Shown: piece by piece, positions 34,071-47,365 of the stretch | How positions within the stretch are numbered: position 1 is the first letter of the stretch | Layout of the letters: each line of letters begins with the position of its first letter | DNA from: Moringa oleifera | Lineage: Eukaryota; Streptophyta; Magnoliopsida; Brassicales; Moringaceae | NCBI GenBank assembly: GCA_021397835.1 | Contig: JAJFZO010000897.1 | Coordinates: 248,001 to 312,000 of the forward strand | DNA: 64,000 bases | Direction: 5' to 3' | The notes under the pieces: model-generated | What the model saw: only the letters and a program-made list of their open reading frames with translations | The model's database searches: none | What the model was told of the DNA's origin: nothing | Made by a program: the position numbers and the translations under genes

Positions 34071-35035
34071 ACCCTAATCCTTAAGCCTTAAATATAAATA
34101 CTAAACCCTAAACACTAAATACTAACTTCTGAAACCTAAATCCTAAACAATAACCATTAAACTCTTAAATCCTAAACCAAACTCTTAAATCCAAAAATCC
34201 TAAACCATAAATTATAAACCCTAACCATAAAAAACTAACTCATGAACCATAACTGTACTACCTTAATCACAAAACTCTAAACCAAAACACCTTAAGCCTA
34301 ACCTCTAAACCATAAATTTTAAACTCTAAACCCTAGTTCATAATCCCTAAGCCATGAACCCTAAGCACTAACTACTAAACCCTAGTTACTAAATCTTAAA
34401 TTCTAAACTCGAACCCCTAAACCATAAACCCTAGCCCTTAAACTCTAATTTCGAAATTGTAAACTAACTTTATCCAAGCCTTAAAACCTAACTACTCTAC
34501 CCTAGCCCATAAGCCCCATATAATCATAAACACTAACGGCTAAACATTAAGCCCTATCCAAAAGCACTAAACCCTAATCCTTAAAGATTAACCTTTAAAT
34601 CCTAAGCCCTAGCCTCTAAATCATAAACCTTAAGCTAAAACCGTAATCTGCAGACCCTAAGCTATAGATTGTAACCCCTAAGCCCAAAACCCAAAGGCAT
34701 AACCTCTAACCCTTAAACCCTTAACTATGAACCCAAACTGCTAGACCTTAACTAAGCCTTAAATCCTAAATTACCCAGTACTATAAACATGAAATCCTAA
34801 CCAATGAACCCTAAACCCTAAACAATAACACCTAATCTCGAACCATAATCACAAAACCAAAAACTGAATCCCAAAAACCTAAACCTCAACACATAACCCC
34901 TGAATCCTAATCCCAAACTCCTATACTCTTGGCCTTAAGCTCTAAACCCTAATCCATAAATTTTAACCCCAAACCCCTAAACCTTATAATTGAAATATAA
35001 ATCTTAAACACTAACCCTGGCACCCAAAACCCTAA
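34071..35035 (-). repeat. Degenerate telomere-like array, telC polarity
   Basis: CCCTAAA variants follow J1. Shared phrases with 45230-46400 and 59340-59900 (CATAAACACTAACGGCTAAAC, CCCAGTACTATAAACATGAA) show that this is the same telC block of the larger unit. Confidence 0.82.
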
Positions 35036-35775
35036 CACCTAGAGTTTTGAGACTAGTGTTTGAATTATGGGCTAGGGGAATTACAAGGTTAGGGATTTAG
35101 GGTTTAGTGTTTTTGGGTTATGGGTTAGATGTTAAACATTAGGGGTTAAGGAATAGGTTTTAGGGACAAGGGTTTAGGGTGGTTTAGGATTTACAATTTA
35201 GGGTTTAGGGTTAGGGTCTACAGTTTATTATTATGATTCATGGTTTAGGGTTTATTTTTAGGGGTTATCGTTTAAGATTTAGAGTTTAAGGGTGAGGATT
35301 TATACTTTGGGGTTTAGGGTTTGTAAATTATGTTTAGGTATTTGGGTTAGGGATTTGGAGTTTAAAAGTTAGCAATTAAAGGTTTGGGATTAGGATTTAG
35401 GGTTTTGGGGCTAAGGTTTAGGGTTTAGGTTTGGCTTTTGTGGATATGGGATCGGTTTTAGTGTTTAGGGGTTAGCATTCAGGCATTAGAAGTTAGGGTT
35501 AAATGATTCACAGTTAAGATTTAGATTTTAGGTGTTAGGTGTAGGATTTAGGGTTTATAGTTCATGTGTTAAAGTTTAAGGTTAGGGTTTAGAGTTAGAT
35601 TTTAGAGTTAGGATATTATGGTTAGGTTATAAGGTTAGGGGTTAAGATGGAGGGTTTTGGGTTTGGCTTTATGGTTTAGGGCTTGGCTTAAGGCTTAGAG
35701 CTTAGAGTCCATGGGTTAGGCTCAAGGTTAGGGTTCAAGGATTTGGGATTAAAGTTTTGTGTTTAGGGATACGAT
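35036..35775 (+). repeat. Degenerate telomere-like array, telG polarity
   Basis: The C-to-G switch carries CTAGAGTTTTGAG, also present at about 46412 (CTAGAGTTTCGAG) and 59923. TTTAGGG variants then run to the AT-F edge, where ATACGATTTAAGATATGATG starts the next block. Confidence 0.82.
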
Positions 35776-37295
35776 TTAAGATATGATGGTACCTAAATTA
35801 TAATTGAACTTAAAATACAACTGAGCATAATAACTAACTAAGCCTGACATTTATTAATTGGTCTCAAAAATTGATTGAATCTAATGAATAATTAAGCTTA
35901 ATGTGCAATTAAGCCTAACAATTAATTTGAACCTACAATACATGAGGTCTATCAATTCATTAAGACAAATAATTAATTGAGTGGAGAATTTAATGATATT
36001 TAATAAAAAATGAGCTTAATATATAATTCAGCTTAATAAATTATTTGGGTCTAATATATAATCATGCCTAATAAAATATTAGACCCAAGATGTAATTGAG
36101 CCTAAAGAATTGTTGAACCTAGCAAGTAATTATGTGTAAGATTTAATTTGGTTTTATAATTACTTAAGCCTAAGATTTAATTCAGTTTAAAGTTCATCTT
36201 CACATATAATTGGATATAATAAGTAATTTGACCTAAAAGATATTAGATCCCAATAAAATAATTGGGTTTAAGATTTAATTGAGTTTGAGACGCAAATGAG
36301 CCTAACAATTAGTTAAGCCTAACAATTAATTGACCTTAATAATTAACTAGGTTCAAGGTTTAACTATAACTAAAATTGTTGCCCCTAAAATTTTATTGAG
36401 CCCAATAAAAAATTAAGTTTTAATATACACATAGGTCAACAAATAATTAGACATAATCTATAATTGGATAAGTGACATTAATAAATAATTGGTCTTAAAA
36501 TATAGTTAACTAGATCTAAGATTTAATTGAGCAAAAGACATAATTAGATATAGCGTGCATGAACCTTGTACATAGTTAAACTTAAAAATTTATTAATTTA
36601 AAGATATAATTGAACCCAAACTACAATTGAATTTATTGAGCCTAATAACTAGTTAGGCATAACAATAATTATTAGGCCTCAAAATTAATTGGATCAAATA
36701 TTTAATCAAGTCTAGTATGTAATTGACGTTCAAAATTAATTGGACCTAGCAATTCATAGAGTCTAATAATTAACTAAGCTTACGTTTGATTAGGTTTCAT
36801 AAAAAAAAATGGGTTTGCTATAAGATTTGACCTAGTGAATAATTAGTCTTAATAATTGGGCCTTAGACCCAAATTAAGTCTAACAATTCATTAGACCTAA
36901 CAATTGTTTCTGTTTAATAATTGATTGTGGCTGAAAATTAATTAGATCTAAGATTTAATTGTATCATATAGAAAATTTAGAATTTATGGTAGGCCCAATG
37001 ATGAGGCTGAAGATATAATTAGGTCTATTAAATAATTTAACCGAATTTATTTGGTTAACATTCGTGACCTCATGAAATAATTTGACATATAATTCGGTCT
37101 AATAAATAATATTATCTAAGATATAATTAAACTTACAATTAATTAGATCTTAAGTTTAATTAAGACTAAAAAAATTAGACACATAATATAATTAGACCTC
37201 ATATATAATTAAGAATGCAATATCATGAGATAAATATAGTTGGAATTAAAATATAATTAAAGCTAATAAATATTTTACTAATACATAACTGAGTC
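35776..37295 (+). repeat. AT-rich repeat block, AT-F polarity
   Basis: The telG to AT-F edge (GATATGAT, then AATTATAATTGAACTTAAAA) is shared with about 47365 and 60915. The GCATGAACCTTGTACA marker is at 36557. The block ends in AATACATAACTGAGTCTAAA, where an inverted spacer S begins, cutting off the rest of the AT-F module. Confidence 0.8.
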
Positions 37296-37745
37296 TAAAT
37301 TTAAAATTAAATAATTTTATATCATCTTTCAATTAAAGATGAGAATAAAGATATAAAAATAAATATTATAATATTTAATTAACCATTTTCACTAATCTAA
37401 TGATCTCTAAATATTATTTAAATTCTTAAAATTAGACATTGTAAACTACAGCTCTTTTTTTTTTTTTTTTGTTAAAGAGAGTTATTCATTGGTTAACTTG
37501 CTTTTAATGTATTAATGAGTCAGTCCTTTTGAACTTGAGATGTAACTTAATTTAAATTTATTTGAAATTTTTTTAATATTTCAAAATTATAAAAAAAAAG
37601 ACTCAAATATGATTTTCATAAACTTTGTCCCCCTCTTACTTTGCAAAATTCCTATTTAATTAGCTTTTCCAATTTACTTGTTTTAAATTAAAAATTGCAA
37701 AGGTAATAATGATACATATTTAGGGCCTAATATTTTTACAACCTC
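37296..37745 (-). other. Spacer module S, inverted copy
   Basis: Read on the minus strand, this is the first part of spacer S: GATCATTAG near 37405, the A-rich tract complementary to the T run at 37455-37473, AGTCAGTCC in reverse sense and the GGGACAAAGTTTATG text. It faces the direct copy at 39556, so the two form inverted arms. No coding frame is present. Confidence 0.82.
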
Positions 37746-38840
37746 AATTATTTTTTTACCCAATCAATTCTTAGGCCTAGTTAACTTATGTTAGTCCACT
37801 TTGTTCCTAAGCGAATTTTTGGGTTCAAGAACAATAAACGCAAATAAGGTTAATACATACTAGGTCCAGTTATGTATTAAGTTGAATTATTTACTGAACT
37901 CAATTATATGTCAAGTTCAAGTCTAGTATATCGTAGACTCCATTATATATCAAGCCTAATTATATATATTTCTAATTTTTTTGAGCCCAATTAATTTGAA
38001 ATCTAATTATATTTCAAAATAATCTTTATTAAGTTCAATATGCATAATTATATCTTCAAGACAACTACATCTTATGTCCAAGCTTAATTCCTATAAGGTA
38101 ATTAAATCTTTAGCCCAACTAATTCTCATGCACTATTAAATCTTAGGATCCAATTAATTGTTCAACTTAACTAATCTTAGGTCTAGTTATTTATTGGGTC
38201 ATTTTTATTCTTAGGCTCAATAATATACTAAGGACAATTAATTGCTAGCCACATTCCATATTAAGTACACATTTTATTAGATCAAGTCAAATTATAGCTT
38301 AATTAATTATTATGCTCAATGAATTGCTAGATCTAATTAATTGTTAATCTTAATTATATATATTTGATTCAATTAAATATTTGATTCAATTAATTTTTAA
38401 GCCCAATTAACTATATTGTTCAATTACATCTCAAGTTCAATTGTAGTTTGGGTTCAATTATATATTAGACTCAATTTACTCCTAAGGTCAATATACCCAT
38501 TATAGATTATATCTTAGGTGCAATTAAATCTTGACCCAATTATATGCTAGACCTAATTATTTATTAGTCTCATTTCATTTTTAGATCCATTATATATTAA
38601 GCCCAATTATTCATCAAGCCTAACTAGATATTAAATCAAAATTTTTTATTAGGCTTAATTAAATTTTAGGTCAATTAATTTTTAGTTACAATTAAACCTT
38701 GGAGTCAATTAATAGTTGAGGTCCATTAATTGTTAGGCTTCTTGAATTATTAAGTCATTAATTTATATAAGAGTAATAATATCTTAGACCTAATCAATTA
38801 TTAGGTCACAAATATTTTTACGTTTAATTATTTATAGGTA
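37746..38840 (-). repeat. AT-rich repeat block, AT-R polarity, in the left arm and loop of the fold-back
   Basis: The first 400 bases are the reverse complement of the AT-F to S approach seen at 39310-39555. The rest resembles other AT-R stretches, for example TAATCTTAATTATATATATTTG near 38340. The block flips to AT-F near 38840. Confidence 0.75.
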
Positions 38841-39555
38841 CAATTATTAATGGACCTTAATAATTAATTGACCCTAAAGTTTAATTGTCACTAAGAATTA
38901 GTTGACTTAAAAATTTAATTGAGCCTAATAAAAAAATTTAATTTCATATCTAATTAGGCTTGATGAATAATTGGGCTTCGTCTATAATGGGTCTAAGAAT
39001 AAAATAAGGTTAATAAATAATTAGGTCTAGAATATAATTGGACCTAAGGTGCAATTGAATGTAGTGTTGATCATGAACCCAATATATAATTGAGTCTTGG
39101 AGTAAATTGAGTCTAATATATAATTGAATTCAAATTACAATTGAACTTGAGATGTAATTGAGCAATATAGTTAATTGGCCCTAATATTTTTTAATTAGGC
39201 TTAAAAATTAATTGAAGCAAATGTTTAATTGAATTGAATATATATGATTAAAATTAACAATTAATTTGATCTAGCAATTTGGACCCAATAATCAATTGGA
39301 TCCTAAGATTTAATAGTGCATGAGAATTAGTTGGGCTAAAGATTTAATTATCTTATAGGAATTATGCTTGGACATAAGAAGTAGTTGTCTTGAAGATATA
39401 ATTATGCCTATTAAAATTAATTAAGCTACATCAATTGAGTAATTTGCTAGAGCTCAAGAAATAATTCAACATATAATTGAACCTAATAAAGATTAATTCA
39501 AAAATATAATTAAATTTCAAATTAATTGGGCTTAAAAATTGGAAATATATATAAA
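38841..39555 (+). repeat. AT-rich repeat block, AT-F polarity, truncated
   Basis: It begins within the module at TTAATGGACCTTAATAATTA, a phrase also at about 1392, 29380 and 49150. It then follows 49160-50200 with a deletion of the AATTTGATTTGGTC part. It ends at spacer S. Confidence 0.78.
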
Positions 39556-40950
39556 TAATTGAGCTTGTAAAAATATTAGGTCCTAAATATGTATTATTAT
39601 TAGCTTTGTAATTTTTAATTTAAAACAAATAATCTTGAAGAGCTAATTAAATAGAAATTTTGGAAAGTAAGAGTGGAACAAAGTTTATGAAAACCGTATT
39701 TGAGTGTTTCTTTCATAATTTTAAAACATTAAGAGAAAAATTAAATTAAATTATATATCAAGTTCAAGATGATTGACTCCTTAATACATTAAAAGCAAAC
39801 TAACTAAGGAACAACTCTCCTTCACTAAAAAAAAAAAAAAACATGGTTTACAATGCCTAATTTTAAGAATTTAAATAATATTTAGAGATCATTGGACAAG
39901 TGAAAAAGGCTAATCAAATATTATAATATTTTTTTATATCCTTATTCTCTTGTTTGATTAAAAGATAGTATAAAAATTATTTAATTTTAAATTTAATTAT
40001 ATTTTATAAAATTTAAATTTAACTAATTATAATTTTTGATATTATATAATTTTATCGAGAGTAAGACTCAATAATTCAATAATTAATATTAAGGTAAAGA
40101 TAAAAATAAACTTTGTATTATCCATATTTTAAAAAAAAAAAAATTTTACCAATTCTACACAAGATATCAATTCGGTCTAAATTGACTTACTTTTAACTTT
40201 CTTTTTATAAAGAACTAATTCAAATCTGTGTTTTTGTATAATGAATTTCAACTTAAAAGTTCTAACAAACATAAAAAAAATATACAACAAAAAAATAATT
40301 TTTGAGTATTGAAAATAAATATTTTTAAAACTTTTATGTTATAAAAATTTTATGAAAAATCACAAAAATATTTTTATTGCTTAAAAAATTCTAAATTTTT
40401 TTCTGGTAACTTGAATATTTATTTATATTTTTTTATAAATTTCAAAATAATGCTCACTGTATAATATTTTTTATTTAAATAATTTATTTAAAAAGTTGAA
40501 GATAATGTTTAATTTAGACTAAATTAAATGTTATATGTAAAATTTATTTAAAAAATAAACACTTCATTAAAAATCTCGAGTAATACAAAGTTTATTTTGA
40601 TACTTACACTGAATACATATCTTTGAGACTAAAATACTCTTTAATAAGTTCAAATATTTTAATATTATTGTAATATTTGATAAAATACAAAAAATAATAT
40701 AAATAAAATAAAATAGTGTTACTTAAAACTTTTGAATGATAAATAAATCTTCACAAACTAGAAGTTTGTAAAATAGACTTGTCACATCTATTTTTCATAT
40801 TTATAAGATAAAACAAAATTTTAAATAAAATCAAGCTTCTTTGTCATTCAAGCCAAAAAAAATAAAAAAATAAAAGATAATGACATAAATCACCTAAGTT
40901 TCAAGATGCCTAAACATCATGCTATAAAGGCAATGCTCATTTATTAAAAC
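39556..40950 (+). other. Spacer module S, full-length copy
   Basis: This is the longest S, about 1.4 kb. After the shared first 340 bases it continues with GAGATCATTGGACAAGTG, GGTAAAGATAAAAATAAAC and GGTTTCAAGATGCC-like text (near 40905). The same order is present at 50530-51405. It is AT-rich, with long A and T runs, no tandem structure and no open frame above 60 codons. The A tract near 39826-39841 follows CTCTCCTTCACT and recalls a retroposon tail, but no flanking duplication was found. Confidence 0.8.
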
Positions 40951-43205
40951 ATGGCCTAATTATATGTGGAGCCTAATTTTCTATTAAGCCCAACCAAATC
41001 TTAGCTCCAAATTACACATTAACCTGAAATTTTTATTGGGCTTGATCAAATCTTAAACCCAGCTAATTATTCGATGCACAAAATTTTAGACTAATTAATT
41101 ATTAGAATTAGTTACATTATTAAACCCAATTAATTGTTAGGATAGATATTTATTCTTGGCCTTGTGTTCAAGCACGATAAAGTACAATAATTATTCGATC
41201 TAATAAATATTAACCCTAATTAATTATTAGATCTAATTATATCTTGGGCTAATGCACACTAGACAAAATTATGTATAAATTCAAATTATTTATTAAGCCT
41301 AATTATATTTTAAGTTTAATTATATTCGGCTGATTACATCATAGGCTCAATATATACGAGGCTCAATTGTATATCGTATGTCATATTTTTTAGGTTCAAT
41401 TAGATCTTAGGCTCAATTAATTCAAGGTTCAATTATATCTTAGGTCAGTTTATTTATTAAGCCTAATTATACATTGAATTATTTCTTCGGCTCATGCATG
41501 TTAGCCTCATTAATTTGGTCTTATTAATTAATAAGCCCAATTATATCTTCGACTTGATTATTTTTATGCATTATTGTATATTGACCCCAATATTTTATAG
41601 GTCCAACTATTTTTTGGACACAATTGAATTTTAACCTTAACTAATTGTTAAGTTCAATTAATTACTAAAGTCAATTAAATGTTTTATCTATTAGGCCAAT
41701 TTAGTTCTTATACGCAATTATATATAAAGGTAATTATTTATTAAGTCAAATTATATTAAGCCCAGTTTTATATTATATCCAATTGATGCATTATTAGATC
41801 TTATCAATGTTAGGCCCAATTAATTTTTAAGCTCAATTACATCTCAAGTTCAATTATACTTGACCTATTACATTATTGATCCAATTATGTATGAGATCTA
41901 ATTATATCATATGCTTAATTTTTGTAACATAATTAATGTTAAGTCTAATTATATCTTAAATCATAATATTTGTTAAGCCCAATTACACGTCGAATTATAT
42001 TTTGGATTCATGCACGTTAGCCAAATTAATTTAGTCAAATTAAGTAATGAGCCCAATTATAAATTAAGACTAATTTTTTTATAAGGCCCAATTAAATCAT
42101 TGGCCAAATTATTTTTCATGCACTATTAAATCTTAGGTTGAATTAATTATTTGATTCAATTTAATGTTAAGCTCAAATATTTATTAGGTCAAATTAAACA
42201 TTAAGTTTTAATTTTTATTAGACGTAATTAGTTGATCTAATTAATATTAGATCCAATTAATTATGTGCCCAATTAATAGATACCAGGCTTAATTAGTTAT
42301 TATGACCAATTATATCCTAAGCTCAATTATAATTTAGGTCCAATTATATTTTATGTTCAATTCAATTTTAGACCCAATTTATATAGTTACACCCAATTGT
42401 ATGTTAGGCCTAGTTAAATCTTAGACTAATTAAATTTTTTGTCAAGGGTCAATTCAATCTTAACCCCAATTATATCTTGCCCCAATTATTTGTTAGTTAT
42501 ATTTCATTCTTATATCCAATAATAAACCTATTAGAACTAATTATATATTAAATTTAATTTTTTTATTAGGCTCAATTAAATCTCATTCTCAATTACTTCT
42601 TAATCAAAATTAAATTTCGTATTCAATTAATTATGAGGCTCAATTAATTGTTCAACCTAATTAATTACTAGGTTACTAATTTTAAAGATAGATGAGATAT
42701 CAAGCCCAATTATATCTTAGATCCAATTAAATAGTGGGCTTGAATATATTTTAGGCATAATAATTAAGCTTTTTTATTTATTAATTTAATTGTTAGGCCT
42801 AACAAATTTTTAAGCAAAATTAAATTTTCGGCTCAATAAATTATTAGATTCATTAATTGTTAGGCATAATTATTTGCTACATTCAGTTGACTATTAAGCT
42901 TAATTACATCGTAGGTTTACTAGATCCAATTATATAGTAAGCTTGATTATTTATTAAGGTTAATTATATATTAAACCAAATTTTTTATTAACTTAAATTT
43001 TTTTATTATAAGCTTAATTAATTATTTGGCCCAAATAATTATTAGGTTCAATTAATTATTTTGATAAATTACATGTTATGCTCAATTATTTATTAGGTAT
43101 CTTCATTCTTAGGTTTATTTATATCTTAAACCTAATTTCTTATTAGCTTTTGTTAAATTCTTGATCCAATTAATTATTTTATGCAGTGAATTATTTGGTT
43201 TAATT
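40951..43205 (-). repeat. AT-rich repeat block, AT-R polarity
   Basis: It opens CATGGCCTAATTATATGTGG, as at 51401. It follows 51400-52200 and then jumps, near 41780, to sequence like 30440-32000 (ATTAGATCTTATCAATGTTAG). This places an internal junction or deletion at about 41780. The block ends near 43205 and joins telG directly; the telC block expected between them is missing. Confidence 0.78.
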
Positions 43206-44085
43206 AATTGTCACTTAATTGGTTTAGTTTTTAGACTTTAGAGTCCGAGGTTCAATGTTTTAGGTTAACGGTTTAGGAGTCAATGTTTAGGGACAAGTGT
43301 TTAGGTTTAGTTCTTAGGGTTTAGTGGTTTGTCTAAGAGCTTTAGGTTTATGGGTGATGATTTATGGTTAAAGGGCTTAAAAGATTAGGGTTTAATGTCT
43401 AAAGTTTAGGATTTGGAGTTTAGGGTTTATAGCTTTGTGGTTTTGGTTAATGATCACTTGTTTTGGGGTTAAGGTTCAGAGTCTCGTGTTTAGAGTTTAC
43501 AGGTTAGGATTTTATGTTTAGTGTTTACGAGTTAGGACTAAGGGTTTTACGGATTATCATTTAGCTTTTAGGGTTTAGAGTGTTGGGTTTAGCACATAGA
43601 GTTTATGGTTTTAGGTTTAGTGTTTAGGACTTAAGGTCAAAAAGTTCGAGTTTAAGGTTTGAGGGATAAGGTTTACGATTTAGAGTTTAGTGATTAATGT
43701 TTGGTGGTTAAGGTTTAAGGTTTAGGGTTTACAACTTAGGGGTTAGGGTTTAGGCTTTAAGGGTAGTTTAGGATTTAGGGCTTAAGGAAATTGGGTTTAA
43801 AGTTTGAGAGTTAAAAGTAAAGGTCTAGGGTTTGTGATTTAGGATTTAAGGATTAGATTTTGGCTATTTGGGTTAAAGTCTAAGGATTATGTAGTTTAGG
43901 GTTTAGGAGTTAGGAGTTAAGGCAGAGTGGTTAGATTTGAGCATTTAGGATTAATGTATACAGTTTAGGGGTCAAAGGTTAGGGTGTAAGGTTGAAGGTA
44001 TAGTTAGCGAATAGAAATTAAGGGTTAGGGTTGAAGGTCTAATGTTCATAGTTTAAGGTTTAGGTGTTAGGGATTAGGAATTAAA
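43206..44085 (+). repeat. Degenerate telomere-like array, telG polarity
   Basis: It opens GAGTCCGAGGTTCAATGTTT and runs as TTTAGGG variants to J1. TGGTTAATGATCACTTGTTT near 43445 aligns it with the telG blocks at 15546, 33501 and 57816. Confidence 0.83.
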
Positions 44086-44150
44086 TTTCGGCTTAATTAT
44101 ATTAGGTTAAATTATTTTTTATTTTTTTCCAATTAACATATTTTATGCAT
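44086..44150 (+). repeat. Conserved AT junction J1, copy 3
   Basis: GGCTTAATTATATTAGGTTA, a T-rich run and CCAATTAACATATTTTATGC. Position and neighbours match the other J1 copies. Confidence 0.83.
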
Positions 44151-46410
44151 AGCCTCTAAACCCTAATCTCCAAAGCTTAAATAGGAACACTAAACCTTAA
44201 GCATTAACTCTTAATTCCTAAATCCTAAACAATGACCCTTAAACCGTAAACCAAACCACTAAACACTAAATTATAAACTCAAACCTTTTAAACCTTATTC
44301 ATAAAACTTAATTCTAAATCCTTATCCCATAACTTATAAACATCAAAACCTTAAACTTTGTCCCTTCAACCCTGAACACTAACCTTAAAACACTAAACTC
44401 AAAACTATAGCCTCAAAATCCTAAACCTAAAATCTAAACCCTACACCTAAATAATAAACTGTAAATGACCTTAACCCTTAAACCGTAAACCCTTAACCTT
44501 GAATCCCTAACCCTAACCTCCAAATCATAACCCAAAGCCCAAAGGCCAAAAATCTAAATTTTAAACCCTAACGTAATGCTTCTAACCTCTATACACTAAA
44601 CCATAAACTATAAACCCTCAATCCAAAATCCTAACCACTAAAAATTAAGCAATAAACCATAATCTCAGAACCCCACACCTCCACCCAAAACCCTAAACCA
44701 AAACGCCTTAACCCTGACCTCTAAAGCATAAACCTTTGTCTCTAAACCCTAGGGTTAATAACTACTAAATTCTAAATTCTAAACTTGAACCCCTAAACAA
44801 TAAACCCTAACTTCTAGACTTCGACCCCTCCAGTCTAATTTAAAAACTGCTACTTGAATCTTAACCAAACTCTAAAACCTAAAACCTAAGCCCTAATCCT
44901 TAGACCATAAACCTTGATCCCTAAATCATAAACCCAAAACCAAACCCCCAAACCTAAATACGAAATTCAAAACCCTAATCCATAAACTCTTAATCCTTAA
45001 CCATAACTACTAAACCCTAAACCACAAACATCAACCCTAGCCCTTAAACCCTAGATACGCATTATGATAGAACTGCATTTGGATTGAAAATTTTGTAACT
45101 TTGCTAGAAATTTTTTTTGGAAACTATAAAAAGAACTTAAATGCTAAACCCTAATCCATGATCACAAATAGTAAACTTGAAACCCTAACTCCTTTACCCT
45201 AGCCCATAAACCCCATATCCTAAAACATAAACAGCAACAGCGAAACCTTAAGCCCTGAATCATAAGCCCTATCCCAAAATGCTAAACTCCGATCCTTAAA
45301 CATGACCTCTAAACCATAAACAAAATGGCAAACCCAAAAATCCTAACCCGACCCTCTAACCCTTAAATCCTAAATGCTTAAATCCTAATACCTAACCTAG
45401 CCTTAGGTTATAAGCCATAAATCCTAAACGCTTAAATCCTAATACCTAAACCTAGCCTTAGGTCATAAGCCATAAATCCAAAACCATAAAAGCGTACACC
45501 CAGATCGTAGCCCCTAAGCCTAAAATCTAAAATAATAACCTTTATAAACCCTTAACAATAAACCCAAACAGCTAAACTTTAAACCCTAAACAATCCAATA
45601 CTATAAATATGATGTCCTAATCAATAAACCCTAAACCCTGAACTATAACACCTAACCTCAAACCCATAATCTCTAATACCTAAACCCAAAAATCTAACCC
45701 TTTAATCCTAAATCCAAATGTCTAAACTGTTAACCCTAATCCATAATACTAAAACTAAACCCTAAACCCTAACTACACTACCCGAGCCCATAAACTTCAT
45801 ATCCTAAATCATAAACACCTAACTGCTAGTCCTTAAGCTCTGAATCATAAGCCTTATCCTAAAACGCTAAACCCTAATCCTTAACATTAACTTCTAAACC
45901 CTAAATAAAGTGGCAAACCTAAAAACTCTAAACCCTAACCCCCTAACCTCTAAACCTTAAACCGTAGCCTCTAGATCGTAAACCTTAAAGCCAAAACCAT
46001 TAACCACAAACCCTAAGCTATAGATAGTAGCCGTATGCCTAAAACCCAAAAGAGTAACCTCTAACACTTAAGCCCTTAACCATAAATCCAAATGGTTAGA
46101 CCTTAGACTTTAAACCCTACACCACCCAGTACTATTAACATGAAATCCTAACAAACAAACCTTGAAACCTAAAGCATAACACCTAATCTCGAACCCATAA
46201 CCTCTAAACTGGAAAACTCAATCCAAAAACCTAAACCTTAACATCTAACCCTTGAATCCTAAACACAAATGCCTAAACTGTTAGCTCTAAAATCTAAACC
46301 CTAAACTATAACTCCTAGGCAATAAACCCGAACTCCAAACCCTTAAACTCTCATAACTGAACCCTAAATCCTAAACACTGACCCACCCCCCAAACCCTGA
46401 ACCCTTGATT
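44151..46410 (-). repeat. Degenerate telomere-like array, telC polarity, expanded
   Basis: At about 2.26 kb this block is more than twice the length of its counterpart at 34071-35035. The growth comes partly from internal duplication: the CCATA...CATAAACA...CCTTAAGC phrase occurs near 45205-45330 and again near 45780-45920, each ending in CTAAA...AA(A)TGGCAAAC-type text, and ATCCTAAACGCTTAAATCC is doubled near 45370-45480. The non-telomeric island occurs at 45052-45141. Confidence 0.83.
45052..45141 (+). repeat. Non-telomeric island inside telC, copy 2 of 3
   Basis: GCATTATGATAGAACTGC and TTTGGATTGAAAATTTTG match 27193-27289, with several substitutions. Confidence 0.75.
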
Positions 46411-47365
46411 CCTAGAGTTTCGAGGTTAGTGTTTTTGGGTTATGAGTTAGGTGTTAGGGGTTAAGAAATAGGTTTTAGGGACAAGGGTTTAGGGTTTAAG
46501 ATTTAAGATTTACAATTTAGGGTTTATAATTTATTATTATGGCTTATGGCTTATGGTTTAAGGTTTAAAGTTTATTTTTAGGGGTTATAGTTTAAGATTT
46601 AGGGTTTAGGTGTTATGATTTATACTTTAGGGTTTAAATATTGTATATTATGTATAGATTTTTGGGTTAAGGTTTATAGTTTAAGGATTAGGGTATAAAG
46701 TGCAAGAGTTAGTGATTAAAGGTTTGGAGTTAGGATTTAGGGTTTTGGCGCTAGGTTTTAAGGTTTATGTTTAGCTTTCATGGATATGGGTTAGGATTTA
46801 AGGGTTAGAGGTTAAGGCTTAATGATTTTCATTTATGATTTAGGTTTTAGAGAATGTTTAGGGCTAAGGTTTAACAATTTGAGTTTAAGTGTCAAATTTT
46901 AGGATTTACAGTGTAGGAGTTAAGGTTTTAGATTTTAGGGTTTAAGGTTTACTGTTTTATGTTTACAGCTAAAGGCTACAGGTTATAGTTAGGGTTTGAG
47001 GTTTGGGTTTTCAAGGTTAGGGGCTAGGGTTCAAGGATTAGGAGTTTAGAGTTTTAGATGTAGGTTTTAAGGGTTAGGGTTTAAGGATTAGAAGTTTAGA
47101 GTTTTGGATGTAGAGGTTTAGTTTTTGAGGTTTAATGTCTAAGATTAGAGTTTCACGTTTAGGATGGAGTGTTTAGGGATTAGGTTTAAAGTTTAAGGTT
47201 TCAGCTGAGTGTAGGATTTAAGGTTTAGAGTTCAAGTGTTAAAGTTTTAAGATTAAGGTTTAGAGTTAGGATGTTATGATTAGGTTTTATGGTTTAATGT
47301 TTGGCTTAAGGCTTAACACTTAAAGCCCATGGGTTAGGACTTAAGATTTAGGATTTAGGGATTAG
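46411..47365 (+). repeat. Degenerate telomere-like array, telG polarity
   Basis: It starts at CTAGAGTTTCGAGG, the same C-to-G switch as 35036 and 59923. A short tandem repeat of the phrase GGATTAGGAGTTTAGAGTTT lies near 47034 and 47090. It runs into AT-F at TTAAGATATGATTG. Confidence 0.83.

Larger units (their letters stand above)
37296..40000. repeat. Large imperfect inverted repeat (fold-back), arms about 0.7-0.85 kb
   Basis: The left arm (about 37296-38150) is spacer S inverted plus AT-R sequence. The right arm (about 39310-40000) is the same in reverse order. CCAAGCTTAATTCCT at 38079 pairs with AGGAATTATGCTTGG at 39357, and TTTTTTGAGCCCAATTAATT near 37979 pairs with the text near 39525. 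The left arm holds extra AT-R sequence (around 37790-37960), so pairing is interrupted. The loop of about 1.1 kb contains the polarity flip at 38840. Confidence 0.8.

Noticed and set aside
39826..39841. Poly-A tail of a retroposon in spacer S
   Set aside because: Only an A run follows CTTCACT. It is shorter and interrupted in the other copies, and no flanking target duplication was found.
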